Below are positions 1 through 5,796 of a stretch of 5,824 nt of DNA, one piece after another (the first letter of the stretch is position 1; each line of letters begins with the position of its first letter). This stretch comes from QHXQ01 sp036389375 (GTDB lineage Bacteria; Acidobacteriota; Blastocatellia; Pyrinomonadales; Pyrinomonadaceae). The notes beneath the pieces are model-generated. The model was given only the letters and a program-made list of their open reading frames with translations, had not been told where the DNA came from and searched no databases. The position numbers were made by a program, and so were the translations under genes. The stretch is from positions 1 through 5,824 of the forward strand of contig DASVQA010000015.1 in assembly GCA_036389375.1 (NCBI GenBank). The letters run 5' to 3'.

Positions 1-1108
1 CTTCAAGCTGCGCGGTCATCTGGTTGAACGAACCGGCAAGGAGCGCCAACTCATCCTCCGCGAGCGCCGTGACGCGATGTGCCAAATTGCCGCGCGCGAC
101 CTCGTCCGCCGCCTCGGCCAGCGCGCGGATGGGCGTGCCGATGCCGCGCGCCAGATGGATCGCCGCCCACGTCGCCGCGAACAGCAAAAGGAGCGTCAAC
201 AGGCCCAAAGTTGACAGCCCCAACATGCGGACTTTGCGTTGCCGTTTGCGCAGTTGCTCGAACTTGTCCGCGCCCGCCACGATGTTGTCGAGCCGCGAAT
301 CGGCGCGTAGCTCGCGCGCGACGAGCAGCACGCGCCCGTCGCCGAGCGGCTGCGCGTCTGCGACGACTCCTTCGGGCGTCGTGACGGGCAGCCCGCCCGG
401 CGGGCCGTTTTGCAGCCGCCAGAGAGCCGTCTTGAGCGCCCCCGCCAGTTCCTTGCTGCCGAGATCGCTTAGCCCGGCGCGGAAGAGGATCGCGCCGTCG
501 CCGATGCCGTCCGGCGCACCGAGCGCGAGCGCGGCGAAGTTGCCTTCGGCGCGTAAGCGTTCAAGCTCCGGCGACGCAGCCTGCGCCGGTGTCTGGTTGA
601 GCGCGAGCGCGGCGATGCGCGCCATCTCGCGCAAAGCCTGCGCCTGCTGCGTCATGTCTTCAGCGCGCGCCAGCTTCGCCTCGCTGACCACGTCTTCAGG
701 GATGCGCCCGAACATCTTTTCGAGCGTGCGGTTGAAGAAGAGATAAGAGAAGACGGCCATGGCCGTGATCGGCAACAGGCTGACCGTGATGAAATAGACG
801 ACGAGGCGCGTCTTGATCTTCGAGCCAAGGATACGCGCGCGCCGCTCGCGGCGCAGTTTGAGCAGGTTGCGGACGAAGATGAAGGCGAAGACGATGAAGG
901 CGACGAAGTTGAGCGTCGAGAGGGCGTAGAGCGTGAGCGTGTCGCTCGCCGTGTCGGGCGTGACGACTTCCCAAAGTCCGAAAACTTGCAGCGCCACCAG
1001 CGCAAACAGCAGCGTCAGCACCAACCCGCCGAGCAGCCACGGCGCACTACGCCGCCGCGCGGGCGGCTCGTCCCGAAACTCCGTCTGTCTCTCGGCGCGC
1101 TCGGACAT
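1..1108 (-). CDS. NtrY-like membrane sensor histidine kinase, N-terminal part (runs off left edge)
   Basis: Reading the minus strand from the ATG at 1108 gives 369 uninterrupted codons to the window edge. An in-frame TGA lies 12 bases upstream (1118-1120), so this ATG is the first possible one; there is no clear Shine-Dalgarno site. Hydrophobic segments lie at about residues 24-46, 58-79, 101-125 and 295-319. Between the third and fourth is an extracytoplasmic stretch of about 170 residues, presumably the sensing region. Residues 320-369 are a HAMP linker: the pattern GTPIRALAEAADEVARGNL followed by EDELALLAGSFNQMTAQLE is typical. Three N-terminal membrane segments followed by a large loop, a fourth segment and HAMP is the arrangement of NtrY-type kinases, which pair with NtrX-type response regulators. 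The phosphoacceptor His and ATPase domains would lie beyond position 1 and cannot be seen. A chemoreceptor is the main alternative, but the N-terminal topology favours a kinase. The ligand is unknown. Confidence 0.82.
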   Translation of the reverse strand, partial: MSERAERQTEFRDEPPARRRSAPWLLGGLVLTLLFALVALQVFGLWEVVTPDTASDTLTLYALSTLNFVAFIVFAFIFVRNLLKLRRERRARILGSKIKTRLVVYFITVSLLPITAMAVFSYLFFNRTLEKMFGRIPEDVVSEAKLARAEDMTQQAQALREMARIAALALNQTPAQAASPELERLRAEGNFAALALGAPDGIGDGAILFRAGLSDLGSKELAGALKTALWRLQNGPPGGLPVTTPEGVVADAQPLGDGRVLLVARELRADSRLDNIVAGADKFEQLRKRQRKVRMLGLSTLGLLTLLLLFAATWAAIHLARGIGTPIRALAEAADEVARGNLAHRVTALAEDELALLAGSFNQMTAQLE

Positions 1109-1234
1109 AAAGGGGTGTCAGAGTTTACCATGCACGCAAGCATAGCCGCACGACGCTACGACTCACGAGCCGCTGCGACTTTCAGTTACAATCCGGCGAA
1201 CCTGTTGTAACACAACAAGCACGCCGACAACTTT
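1109..1234. promoter_or_regulatory. Divergent intergenic region between sensor kinase and CPBP protease
   Basis: These 126 bases separate two genes that start in opposite directions, so both promoters should lie here. On the plus strand TACAAT (1187-1192) is a plausible -10 box for the protease, placing transcription start near 1199, but no convincing -35 box sits 16-18 bases upstream. No good promoter for the kinase could be picked out on the minus strand. Neither start codon has a recognisable Shine-Dalgarno site. Confidence 0.4.
1203..1217. promoter_or_regulatory. Perfect 15-bp dyad, candidate operator
   Basis: The sequence TGTTGT-AAC-ACAACA has two perfectly complementary 6-bp arms around a 3-bp centre. 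It ends 17 bases before the protease ATG at 1235 and lies just downstream of the candidate -10 box at 1187-1192, so a bound dimeric regulator could block the start of transcription. The composition is AT-rich compared with its surroundings. It could also be a small RNA hairpin in the leader, or chance. No regulator family is recognised from the sequence. Confidence 0.35.
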
Positions 1235-2212
1235 ATGACGCCGCTCGACATCTTTCTGAACCGCCACGACCGCCTCCGCAGCGGCTGGCGCTTTGCGCTC
1301 TTTTGCGCGCTCTACTACAGCGCCGCCACCGCCATCGTCACAACCGTCTATGCCCTCGTCATGCGCGCGCAGCCCGCGACCGGCGACAAATCGGGCGGCG
1401 CGCTGCCCGGTTGGCTCAACTACCTGCTCACGTTTCTGATCATGTTCGGGCCGGCGCTGCTGCTCGGCTGGGGCTGCGGGCGTGTGTTGGAGGATTTGCC
1501 CCTGCGCGCGCTCGGCTGGGCCAAGCATCGCGGCTGGCTGCGCGACCTGCTCTTAGGCTCGCTCGTCGGCGCGGCGGCACTCGCGCTCGGCGCGCTCGTC
1601 GGCGCGGTCGGCGGCGGTTTTCGGTTCAGCCTCACGTCAGAGTTCATGAGCCGCGCCTTCGTCAAGACCTTCTTCGGCGCGGTCGGCGTCTACGTGCTGC
1701 TCGCGGCCGGCGAGGAGGCGCTCTTTCGCGGCTACCCGTTGCAGACGTTGTTGCGCTCGCTGCCCTTCGCCGTCGCCGTGCTGCCTTCGTCCATACTCTT
1801 CGCCGCCGGCCATTTCTACAACCCGAACGTCCCGCACAACTATCTGCTCGCCATTCTGTTCGTCAACACCGTGCTGGCCGGCATCTGGCTCGCCGTCGGC
1901 TACTGGCGCACGCGCAGCCTATGGTTGCCGCTCGGTCTGCACTGGGCTTGGAACTGGACGATGGGTTCGCTACTTGGCTTGCCCGTGAGCGGCATCACCA
2001 GCCTGACGCGCGCCCCGCTCCTGCGCGCCACAGACCGCGGCCCCGTCTGGCTCACCGGCGGCGCATACGGACTCGAAGGCGGACTCGCCTGCACCCTCGC
2101 CCTGCTCGTCGCCATCCTCTTCCTCTGGCGCACGCGCCTGTTCACACCCGCCCCGGAACTAAAGGAATACACCGACGGCGAGAGGGCGAAAGCAGTGCCG
2201 GACGACAAGTGA
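1235..2212 (+). CDS. CPBP-family intramembrane glutamic endopeptidase
   Basis: A 325-residue polytopic membrane protein. The three hallmarks of the CPBP (CAAX protease / Abi, Rce1-like) family are present in order: the EExxxR motif at E160, E161 and R165 (AAGEEALFRG); the FxxxH motif at F189 and H193 (FAAGH); and the HxxxN motif at H236 and N240 (HWAWN). E160/E161, H193 and H236/N240 are the expected catalytic and binding positions of a Rce1-type glutamate protease. Hydrophobic segments lie near residues 18-42, 62-82, 103-127, 143-160, 175-193, 203-224, 228-248 and 283-298. Residues 46-58 form a short polar loop. Bacterial members process or degrade membrane proteins or peptides; the substrate here is unknown. 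The start follows CTTT with no Shine-Dalgarno site, but MTPLDIFLNR fits a cytosolic N-terminus. The last codons lie inside an intergenic repeat (2193-2266). Confidence 0.9.
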   Translation: MTPLDIFLNRHDRLRSGWRFALFCALYYSAATAIVTTVYALVMRAQPATGDKSGGALPGWLNYLLTFLIMFGPALLLGWGCGRVLEDLPLRALGWAKHRGWLRDLLLGSLVGAAALALGALVGAVGGGFRFSLTSEFMSRAFVKTFFGAVGVYVLLAAGEEALFRGYPLQTLLRSLPFAVAVLPSSILFAAGHFYNPNVPHNYLLAILFVNTVLAGIWLAVGYWRTRSLWLPLGLHWAWNWTMGSLLGLPVSGITSLTRAPLLRATDRGPVWLTGGAYGLEGGLACTLALLVAILFLWRTRLFTPAPELKEYTDGERAKAVPDDK

Positions 2213-2266
2213 CAAGGTGAGGAGCAAGAGCCAAGTCTTTAACTCGGCACTTGTTACTCGGCACTG
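2193..2266. repeat. Imperfect inverted repeat made of 14-bp units at convergent gene ends
   Basis: The arms CAGTGCCG (2193-2200) and CGGCACTG (2259-2266) are exact complements. So are ACAAGTG (2205-2211) and CACTTGT (2248-2254). A symmetric 4x4 mismatch lies between them and the loop is 36 bases. The arms are built from a 14-bp unit close to AGTGCCGAGTAACA: on the minus strand at 2265-2252 and 2251-2238, and on the plus strand at 2194-2207 with a degenerate copy starting at 2208. The left arm encodes the last residues and the stop of the CPBP protease. It sits between two converging genes, so a bidirectional transcription-end structure is plausible, but there is no strong T-run on either side. 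A dispersed short repeat is the other reading. Confidence 0.6.
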
Positions 2267-2272
2267 TTCCTG

Positions 2273-3442
2273 TCACTGCCTTTGATCTATGGGTACGTAT
2301 TGCTGGTTGCGCGGCCCGATGTATTCGGCGCGCGGGCGGATCAGTTTGTTGTTGGCGTACTGTTCGAGGATGTGACCCGTCCAGCCGGAGATGCGGCTGA
2401 CGGCGAAGATAGGCGTGTAGAGGTCGAGCGGGATGCCCATCATGTAGTAGGTCGAGGCGGAATAGAAATCCACGTTCGGATACATGCCCTTCTCCCGGTG
2501 GACGACCTCTTCGATGCGGCGCGAGACGTCGTGCCAACGCGTGTCGCCTTTGCGTTCGCCCATCTCGCGCGAGAAGCGGCGCAGGTGCGTGGCGCGCGGG
2601 TCTTCGGTTTTATAGACGGCGTGGCCGATGCCCATGATCTTGCGCTTCTCGGCCAGCGCCTGCTGCACGTAATCGTCCGCCCGCTCGACCGTGCCGATCT
2701 CTAAGAGCATCTTCATCACGTTCGTGTTCGCGCCGCCGTGCAGCGGCCCCGCGAGCGCGCCGAGCGCGGCCGTGACGGCGTTGTACATGTCGGCGAGCGT
2801 GCCGGCGACGACGCGCGCCGTAAAGGTCGAAGCGTTCAGTTCGTGGTCGGCGTGCAGGACGAGGCACACGTCGAAGATGCGGGCCTCGCGCTCGGCGGGC
2901 AGTTCGCCCGTGAGCATGTAGAGGAAATTGGTGGCGAGGTTGAGTTCCGGTCGTGGTGCGATTAACTCTTGCCCTTGCCGCAGACGCTCGATGGCGGCGA
3001 CGATGACGGGAAACTGTGCGGTCAGCCGCGTCGCCGTGCGCAGCGCGCCCGCGCGCGAAGTATCGCGGGCGTGCGGATCGTAGAAGGCGAGCGCGGAGAT
3101 GGTCGTGCGCAGCGTGTCCATCGGTTCGGCCGCGCGCGGAAAACTGCGCATCAGATCAAAGATCGGCGCGGGCACTTCGTAGCTTGCGCCGAGTGCGCGC
3201 TGCAATTCGTCGAGTTCCGCGCGCGTGGGCAAACGCCCGTGCCACAGCAGAAAGACGGTCTCCTCGAAGGTCGAATGCGCGGCGAGGTCGTGTATGTCGT
3301 AGCCCTGATAGATCAGTTCGCCGCGCTCGCCGTTCACGTCGCCAATGGCGCTGCTGGCAGCCACGACACCGCGCAAGCCGGCCCCGCCTGCATCCTTCGC
3401 AGTGCTCGCGGCGGGCGGCCCGCCCTCTTTCGCATTGTTCAT
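2273..3442 (-). CDS. gltA: Citrate synthase (short type; 2-methylcitrate synthase possible)
   Basis: A 389-residue enzyme condensing acetyl-CoA with oxaloacetate to citrate at the entry of the TCA cycle. The catalytic triad is visible: H235 in GPLHGGANTNVMKML, H274 in GIGHAVYKTEDPRA and D325 in YPNVDFYSAS. The LHADHELNASTF stretch near H200 and the C-terminal PIFAVSRISGWTGHILEQ block are also typical. The length and lack of an N-terminal zinc/NADH-regulatory domain place it with the short dimeric type found in Bacillus, archaea and the PrpC group; sequence alone does not separate citrate from 2-methylcitrate synthase, and no prp genes are nearby. I chose the ATG at 3442 because AAGGA lies 8 bases upstream. 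An upstream in-frame TTG at 3502 would add 20 residues but falls inside the best promoter candidate. The first 20 or so residues are low-complexity Ala/Gly and probably disordered. It converges on the CPBP gene. Confidence 0.95.
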   Translation of the reverse strand: MNNAKEGGPPAASTAKDAGGAGLRGVVAASSAIGDVNGERGELIYQGYDIHDLAAHSTFEETVFLLWHGRLPTRAELDELQRALGASYEVPAPIFDLMRSFPRAAEPMDTLRTTISALAFYDPHARDTSRAGALRTATRLTAQFPVIVAAIERLRQGQELIAPRPELNLATNFLYMLTGELPAEREARIFDVCLVLHADHELNASTFTARVVAGTLADMYNAVTAALGALAGPLHGGANTNVMKMLLEIGTVERADDYVQQALAEKRKIMGIGHAVYKTEDPRATHLRRFSREMGERKGDTRWHDVSRRIEEVVHREKGMYPNVDFYSASTYYMMGIPLDLYTPIFAVSRISGWTGHILEQYANNKLIRPRAEYIGPRNQQYVPIDQRQ

Positions 3443-3450
3443 CGTTTCAG

Positions 3451-3455
3451 TCCTT
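3451..3455 (-). promoter_or_regulatory. Shine-Dalgarno site of citrate synthase
   Basis: On the minus strand AAGGA is followed by 8 bases and then the ATG at 3442. It decides the start in favour of this ATG over the in-frame TTG at 3502, which has no such site. Confidence 0.75.
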
Positions 3456-3473
3456 GTGGCATGTAGTGCAGCG

Positions 3474-3502
3474 AAGATAGCAAAGAGGTTCGCGCGAGAC
3501 AA
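3474..3502 (-). promoter_or_regulatory. Candidate sigma-70 promoter of citrate synthase
   Basis: On the minus strand TTGTCT (3502-3497) and TATCTT (3479-3474) are separated by 17 bases; each matches the consensus at four of six positions. Transcription would start near 3467, giving a leader of about 25 bases that contains the AAGGA ribosome site. The gap to the upstream same-strand gene is 112 bases (3443-3554), which fits separate transcription of citrate synthase. Confidence 0.45.
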
Positions 3503-3554
3503 GTGGGCAAAACTATGCGAGCGGCGACGTTAGACGGAGCAGCGAGCCAAAACT

Positions 3555-4370
3555 TCAGCTATGCACGGCTTCAGGATCGACCGGGTTGTATAAGTACACG
3601 GGCTGACCGCGCTCGACGCCGAGCAGGCGCGCGGCCGAAGCGCGGGCGGCGGCGATCTCAAGAAAGCCGGCGCTGCCCCAGATGGCGAAGATTTCGCGTG
3701 GCACAAACTCGTCTTCGGTAAAGTAGCGGCGGAACGTGCGGACGTGATGCGCGCCCACTTGCAGGTGCAGCCCGCGCGCCGCCGCCTCGGCCGGCAACTC
3801 CGCGCGCGTGATGTTCGTGATGCAGTTGCCGAAGCGATCTATGTGAATAATTGAAGCGGTGATCAGACCCGCGTCAGTACGCACGGGCGCGAGCGGTGCA
3901 AGCCGGACGTAGTCCGTGATCTGTTCGCCGAGTTCGGTGGGCGGGACGCCGTTCAGGATCGCGCCCGCGACCGGCGCGAAGATGTCGCGCCCGTGAAAGG
4001 TGTTGCTGAGCGCGGGGCGAAAGTATCTAGCATTCGTCAGATGAAAGGCGCGCACGTCGGGTTCGCGCTCGCAGACGTAGCTGAACAACCCGTTGTCCGG
4101 CCCGATAAAGACGTAATCGCGCGTGTTGATGATTAACGGCCGGCGCTTTGAGCCGACGCCGGGATCGACGACCGCGACGTGTACGGTCTGAGAGGGAAAG
4201 ACGTGATAAGCGGCGAGCAACGTGAACGCGCCCGCCGCGATGTCGTGCGCCGGAATCTCGTGCGTCAGGTCAACGACCTGCGCGCCCGGACTGACCGCCA
4301 AGAGAGCGCCCTTCATCGCGCCCACGAAATAGTCGCGCGTGCCGAAGTCTGTCAGGAGAGTGGCAAGCAT
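3555..4370 (-). CDS. SAM hydroxide adenosyltransferase (DUF62 / SAM_adeno_trans family)
   Basis: A 271-residue cytosolic enzyme. Family members split S-adenosylmethionine into adenosine and methionine using water or hydroxide; relatives use fluoride or chloride (fluorinase, SalL). The N-terminus MLATLLTDFGTRDYFVGAMK is the classic family start. The conserved Asp-Arg-His triad described for archaeal DUF62 proteins is present at D69 and R76 in VVDPGVGSKR and at H126 in TFHGRD. GPDNG (90-94), IDRFGNCITNI (177-187) and the C-terminal WGSAGFLEIAAARASAARLLG also match. There is no halogenase-specific neighbourhood, so plain SAM hydrolysis is the likely role. The reading frame stays open far upstream (to about 4838), but that extension overlaps the next gene and crosses the hairpin; the ATG at 4370 gives the family's normal length. 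It has no Shine-Dalgarno site, and the T-run of the preceding hairpin ends one base before the ATG. Confidence 0.93.
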   Translation of the reverse strand: MLATLLTDFGTRDYFVGAMKGALLAVSPGAQVVDLTHEIPAHDIAAGAFTLLAAYHVFPSQTVHVAVVDPGVGSKRRPLIINTRDYVFIGPDNGLFSYVCEREPDVRAFHLTNARYFRPALSNTFHGRDIFAPVAGAILNGVPPTELGEQITDYVRLAPLAPVRTDAGLITASIIHIDRFGNCITNITRAELPAEAAARGLHLQVGAHHVRTFRRYFTEDEFVPREIFAIWGSAGFLEIAAARASAARLLGVERGQPVYLYNPVDPEAVHS

Positions 4371-4446
4371 TAAAAAGTTTAGAGTCCGGCGAGTCCACAG
4401 AGTTAAAGGACAACTGCTTTTGGACTCGCCGGACTCGCCGGACTCT
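4371..4446 (-). terminator. Strong hairpin with T-run between glycine-zipper gene and DUF62 gene
   Basis: GAGTCCGGCGAGTCCA (4382-4397) and TGGACTCGCCGGACTC (4421-4436) are perfect 16-bp complements around a 23-base loop. On the minus strand the stem is followed, 5 bases later, by five T (4376-4372), which is the form of an intrinsic terminator for the glycine-zipper gene. A second register pairs 4381-4390 with 4437-4446, because the upstream arm has an extra copy of the 9-bp unit GAGTCCGGC. The hairpin starts right after the TAA of the upstream gene (4449-4447) and ends at the start codon of the next, leaving no separate room for a conventional promoter and leader for the DUF62 gene. Confidence 0.65.
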
Positions 4447-5517
4447 TTATTGAATCCGCGTGTCGGTGGCGGTGCGCAGCACGAGTTCCGTGCCGGGTTC
4501 GAGGCGTATGTCGCCGCCGCGCGAGGTGACGACGCCGGCCGTGCCGACGCCTGCGCCGATGATTGCGCCGATGGCCGCGCCTTTGCCGCCACCCGCAATC
4601 GCGCCGATGACCGCGCCGATGCCAGCGCCAGCGCCGACCTTTGCCACGTCGTCCTTCGTGCTGCTGCCGCCGCGCACGCCGCCTTCAGGGTCAACGTCGT
4701 CAACACCCGTGCCTGTCCGCCGCACGACTTCGACGACCTGCGCGTTGAGATTCGCAAAGCGACCGTCGGGCAGGCGCACCTGTTCGATGTCGAGTTGCAG
4801 TTCGGCCGCGCCTTTGACCTTGCCGGGGCGACGCACACGCGACACGCGCCCCGTGACGACTGCGCCCGCGAACTGCGCCGGTTCGATCACGCGCGCGTCA
4901 AAGCGGTCGCCGCGCTGCGTCGCGTCGGTTGAGAGGCGCGTCTGCAATTCGACGCGGAGGTTCGTGTCCTGCGGGATGAAGATCGCGCCGCTCAAATCGG
5001 CCGTCGCCGTTGCGCCGCCGCCATTGCGCCGGTCGGTCGAGTCGCTGCTGCCGGCGTCAGTCGGCACACCGGAGCCTGCGTCGTTAGCGTTGCCGCTCCG
5101 AACGCCGCCATTGCCGGCGCTGTCGCGCGGGCCGCGGCGCGCAAGCCCTGAGGGAACGGTGGAGTTAAAGCCCTGCTGCTCGTAGCCCGCGCTGTAGCCC
5201 GTCTCGTAGCCCTGCTGATAACCGTCGCGGTAGTCTTCGAGCGCGCCGTAGGCGCTCACGTAAGCGCGGTCGGCGCGCTGATAATCGGTCTTGCCGCTGT
5301 AGTCGCGCGCGGCGCGTTGGAGTTGATCGCGCCAGCCCGACTGATAGCCGTCCGAGTAGCCTGTGCGATAGCCGCGTTCAAGCGCATTCTGCTGTTGCGC
5401 GCCGGCGCTCGGCTCATCCGACGCGGCGCGCACGCTCAAGACTTGCGCGCCGGGCAGCGCGGCGAGGGCGAAAGCGAGCGCACATGCGGCGGCCAGCAAG
5501 CGTACAGGGGTCTGCAT
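4447..5517 (-). CDS. Exported protein with Tyr-Gly repeats and C-terminal glycine zipper
   Basis: A 356-residue protein. Residues 1-32 look like a Sec signal peptide (MQTPVRLLAAACALAFALAA, then a likely cleavage near VRA-AS). Two blocks of a four-residue Y-x-x-G repeat follow: Y50, Y54, Y58, W62 and then Y96, Y100, Y104, Y108, Y112. Residues 120-176 are a low-complexity Gly/Ser/Asp/Asn linker. Residues 178-267 look like a beta domain (IPQDTNLRVELQTRLSTDAT, then GDRFDARVIEP). Residues 295-330 are a glycine zipper (GAGAGIGAVIGAIAGGGKG onward), as in YMGG/Omp-type zipper proteins that insert in or associate with membranes. A short beta tail follows (LEPGTELVLRT). I chose the ATG at 5517 because AAGGAG lies 9 bases upstream and it starts the signal peptide; the ATG at 5574 would bury it behind 19 Cys/Arg-rich residues. 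An envelope or surface role is likely; the exact function is unknown. Confidence 0.82.
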   Translation of the reverse strand: MQTPVRLLAAACALAFALAALPGAQVLSVRAASDEPSAGAQQQNALERGYRTGYSDGYQSGWRDQLQRAARDYSGKTDYQRADRAYVSAYGALEDYRDGYQQGYETGYSAGYEQQGFNSTVPSGLARRGPRDSAGNGGVRSGNANDAGSGVPTDAGSSDSTDRRNGGGATATADLSGAIFIPQDTNLRVELQTRLSTDATQRGDRFDARVIEPAQFAGAVVTGRVSRVRRPGKVKGAAELQLDIEQVRLPDGRFANLNAQVVEVVRRTGTGVDDVDPEGGVRGGSSTKDDVAKVGAGAGIGAVIGAIAGGGKGAAIGAIIGAGVGTAGVVTSRGGDIRLEPGTELVLRTATDTRIQ

Positions 5518-5526
5518 ATCTCTTCT

Positions 5527-5532
5527 CTCCTT
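5527..5532 (-). promoter_or_regulatory. Shine-Dalgarno site of the glycine-zipper gene
   Basis: On the minus strand a full AAGGAG lies 9 bases before the ATG at 5517. It fixes the start at the signal-peptide Met and argues against the in-frame ATG at 5574. Confidence 0.8.
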
Positions 5533-5643
5533 GAAAGTTTGTCGGGCGCAGCACGCGGCACGCCTCGTGCCCATTTCAGCGCGCCGAGCAACGCGCTCAT
5601 GCTAACACCGAAAGGACTGTTGCGTCACAAACTTTTACCTGCC

Positions 5644-5672
5644 TTGACGCGGGTTGAGTGCCGGCCTAGACT
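5644..5672 (+). promoter_or_regulatory. Candidate sigma-70 promoter of cysteine desulfurase
   Basis: TTGACG (5644-5649, five of six consensus positions) and TAGACT (5667-5672, four of six) are separated by the ideal 17 bases. Transcription would start near 5679, giving an untranslated leader of about 118 bases before the ATG at 5797. Confidence 0.6.
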
Positions 5673-5675
5673 CGA

Positions 5676-5691
5676 CTTCGGTTCACCGAAG
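5676..5691. promoter_or_regulatory. Perfect 16-bp palindrome, candidate operator
   Basis: CTTCGGT-TC-ACCGAAG has perfect 7-bp arms around a 2-bp centre. It overlaps the predicted start of transcription from the promoter at 5644-5672, the usual place for a repressor site. As RNA it would form a 6-bp stem with a UUCA loop at the very 5' end of the transcript, which could instead protect the message. Fe-S regulators such as IscR often control desulfurase genes, but this site does not obviously match a known IscR motif. Confidence 0.45.
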
Positions 5692-5796
5692 CGGGCGTGC
5701 AAGTAGCGAAGGGAGAGCCGGGCGAGCCGGCCGCGCCGTGATTGCTCGTCAGCGTTTGGGATGATGCGAGGCCGTTTGCCCGTTGTCCATCTTTCT

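Larger units (their letters stand above)
5518..5796. promoter_or_regulatory. Divergent control region between glycine-zipper gene and cysteine desulfurase
   Basis: These 279 bases lie between two genes that start in opposite directions. They hold the ribosome site of the leftward gene, a plus-strand promoter, a perfect palindrome and a short GC-rich tandem repeat at 5715-5732 (GAGCCGGGC then GAGCCGGCC). No convincing minus-strand promoter for the glycine-zipper gene was found; TAGCAT-like sequence near 5600 is too weak to call. I see no coding sequence here. Confidence 0.5.

Noticed and set aside
24..746. Plus-strand open frame of 240 codons
   Set aside because: It lies antisense to the sensor kinase, has a Ser/Arg/Ala-rich composition typical of a high-GC shadow frame, and shows no domain; the minus-strand frame has clear membrane segments and HAMP.
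652..1040. Two minus-strand frames (652-1005 and 696-1040) inside the kinase region
   Set aside because: They overlap the kinase in other frames, are Arg/Ser- or Arg/His-rich, and have no recognisable features.
1303..2220. Plus-strand open frame of 305 codons overlapping the CPBP protease
   Set aside because: Very Arg-rich with no membrane segments or motifs; it is the offset frame of the protease gene, which carries all three catalytic motifs.
2969..3480. Plus-strand frames opposite the citrate synthase N-terminal half
   Set aside because: Antisense shadows with Arg-rich composition; the citrate synthase motifs on the minus strand are unambiguous.
3555..4370. Fluorinase or chlorinase identity for the DUF62 protein
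   Set aside because: The Asp-Arg-His triad and length fit the hydroxide-using group, and there are no halometabolite genes nearby.
4371..4838. N-terminal extension of the DUF62 protein to a 427-residue form
   Set aside because: The added part overlaps the glycine-zipper gene, reads through the hairpin repeat and has Ala/Arg/Ser-rich shadow composition; MLATLLTDFG is the normal family start.
4460..5185. Plus-strand frames (4339-4932 and 4460-5185) opposite the glycine-zipper gene
   Set aside because: No motifs, and the minus-strand gene has a signal peptide, Shine-Dalgarno site and zipper; these are shadows of its GC-biased codons.
5518..5574. Upstream ATG at 5574 for the glycine-zipper protein
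   Set aside because: It would place 19 Cys/Arg-rich residues before the signal peptide, while the ATG at 5517 has AAGGAG at the right distance.
5317..5706. Plus-strand open frame of 129 codons across the divergent region
   Set aside because: It runs antisense to the glycine-zipper gene and through the promoter and palindrome, with no domain or ribosome site.
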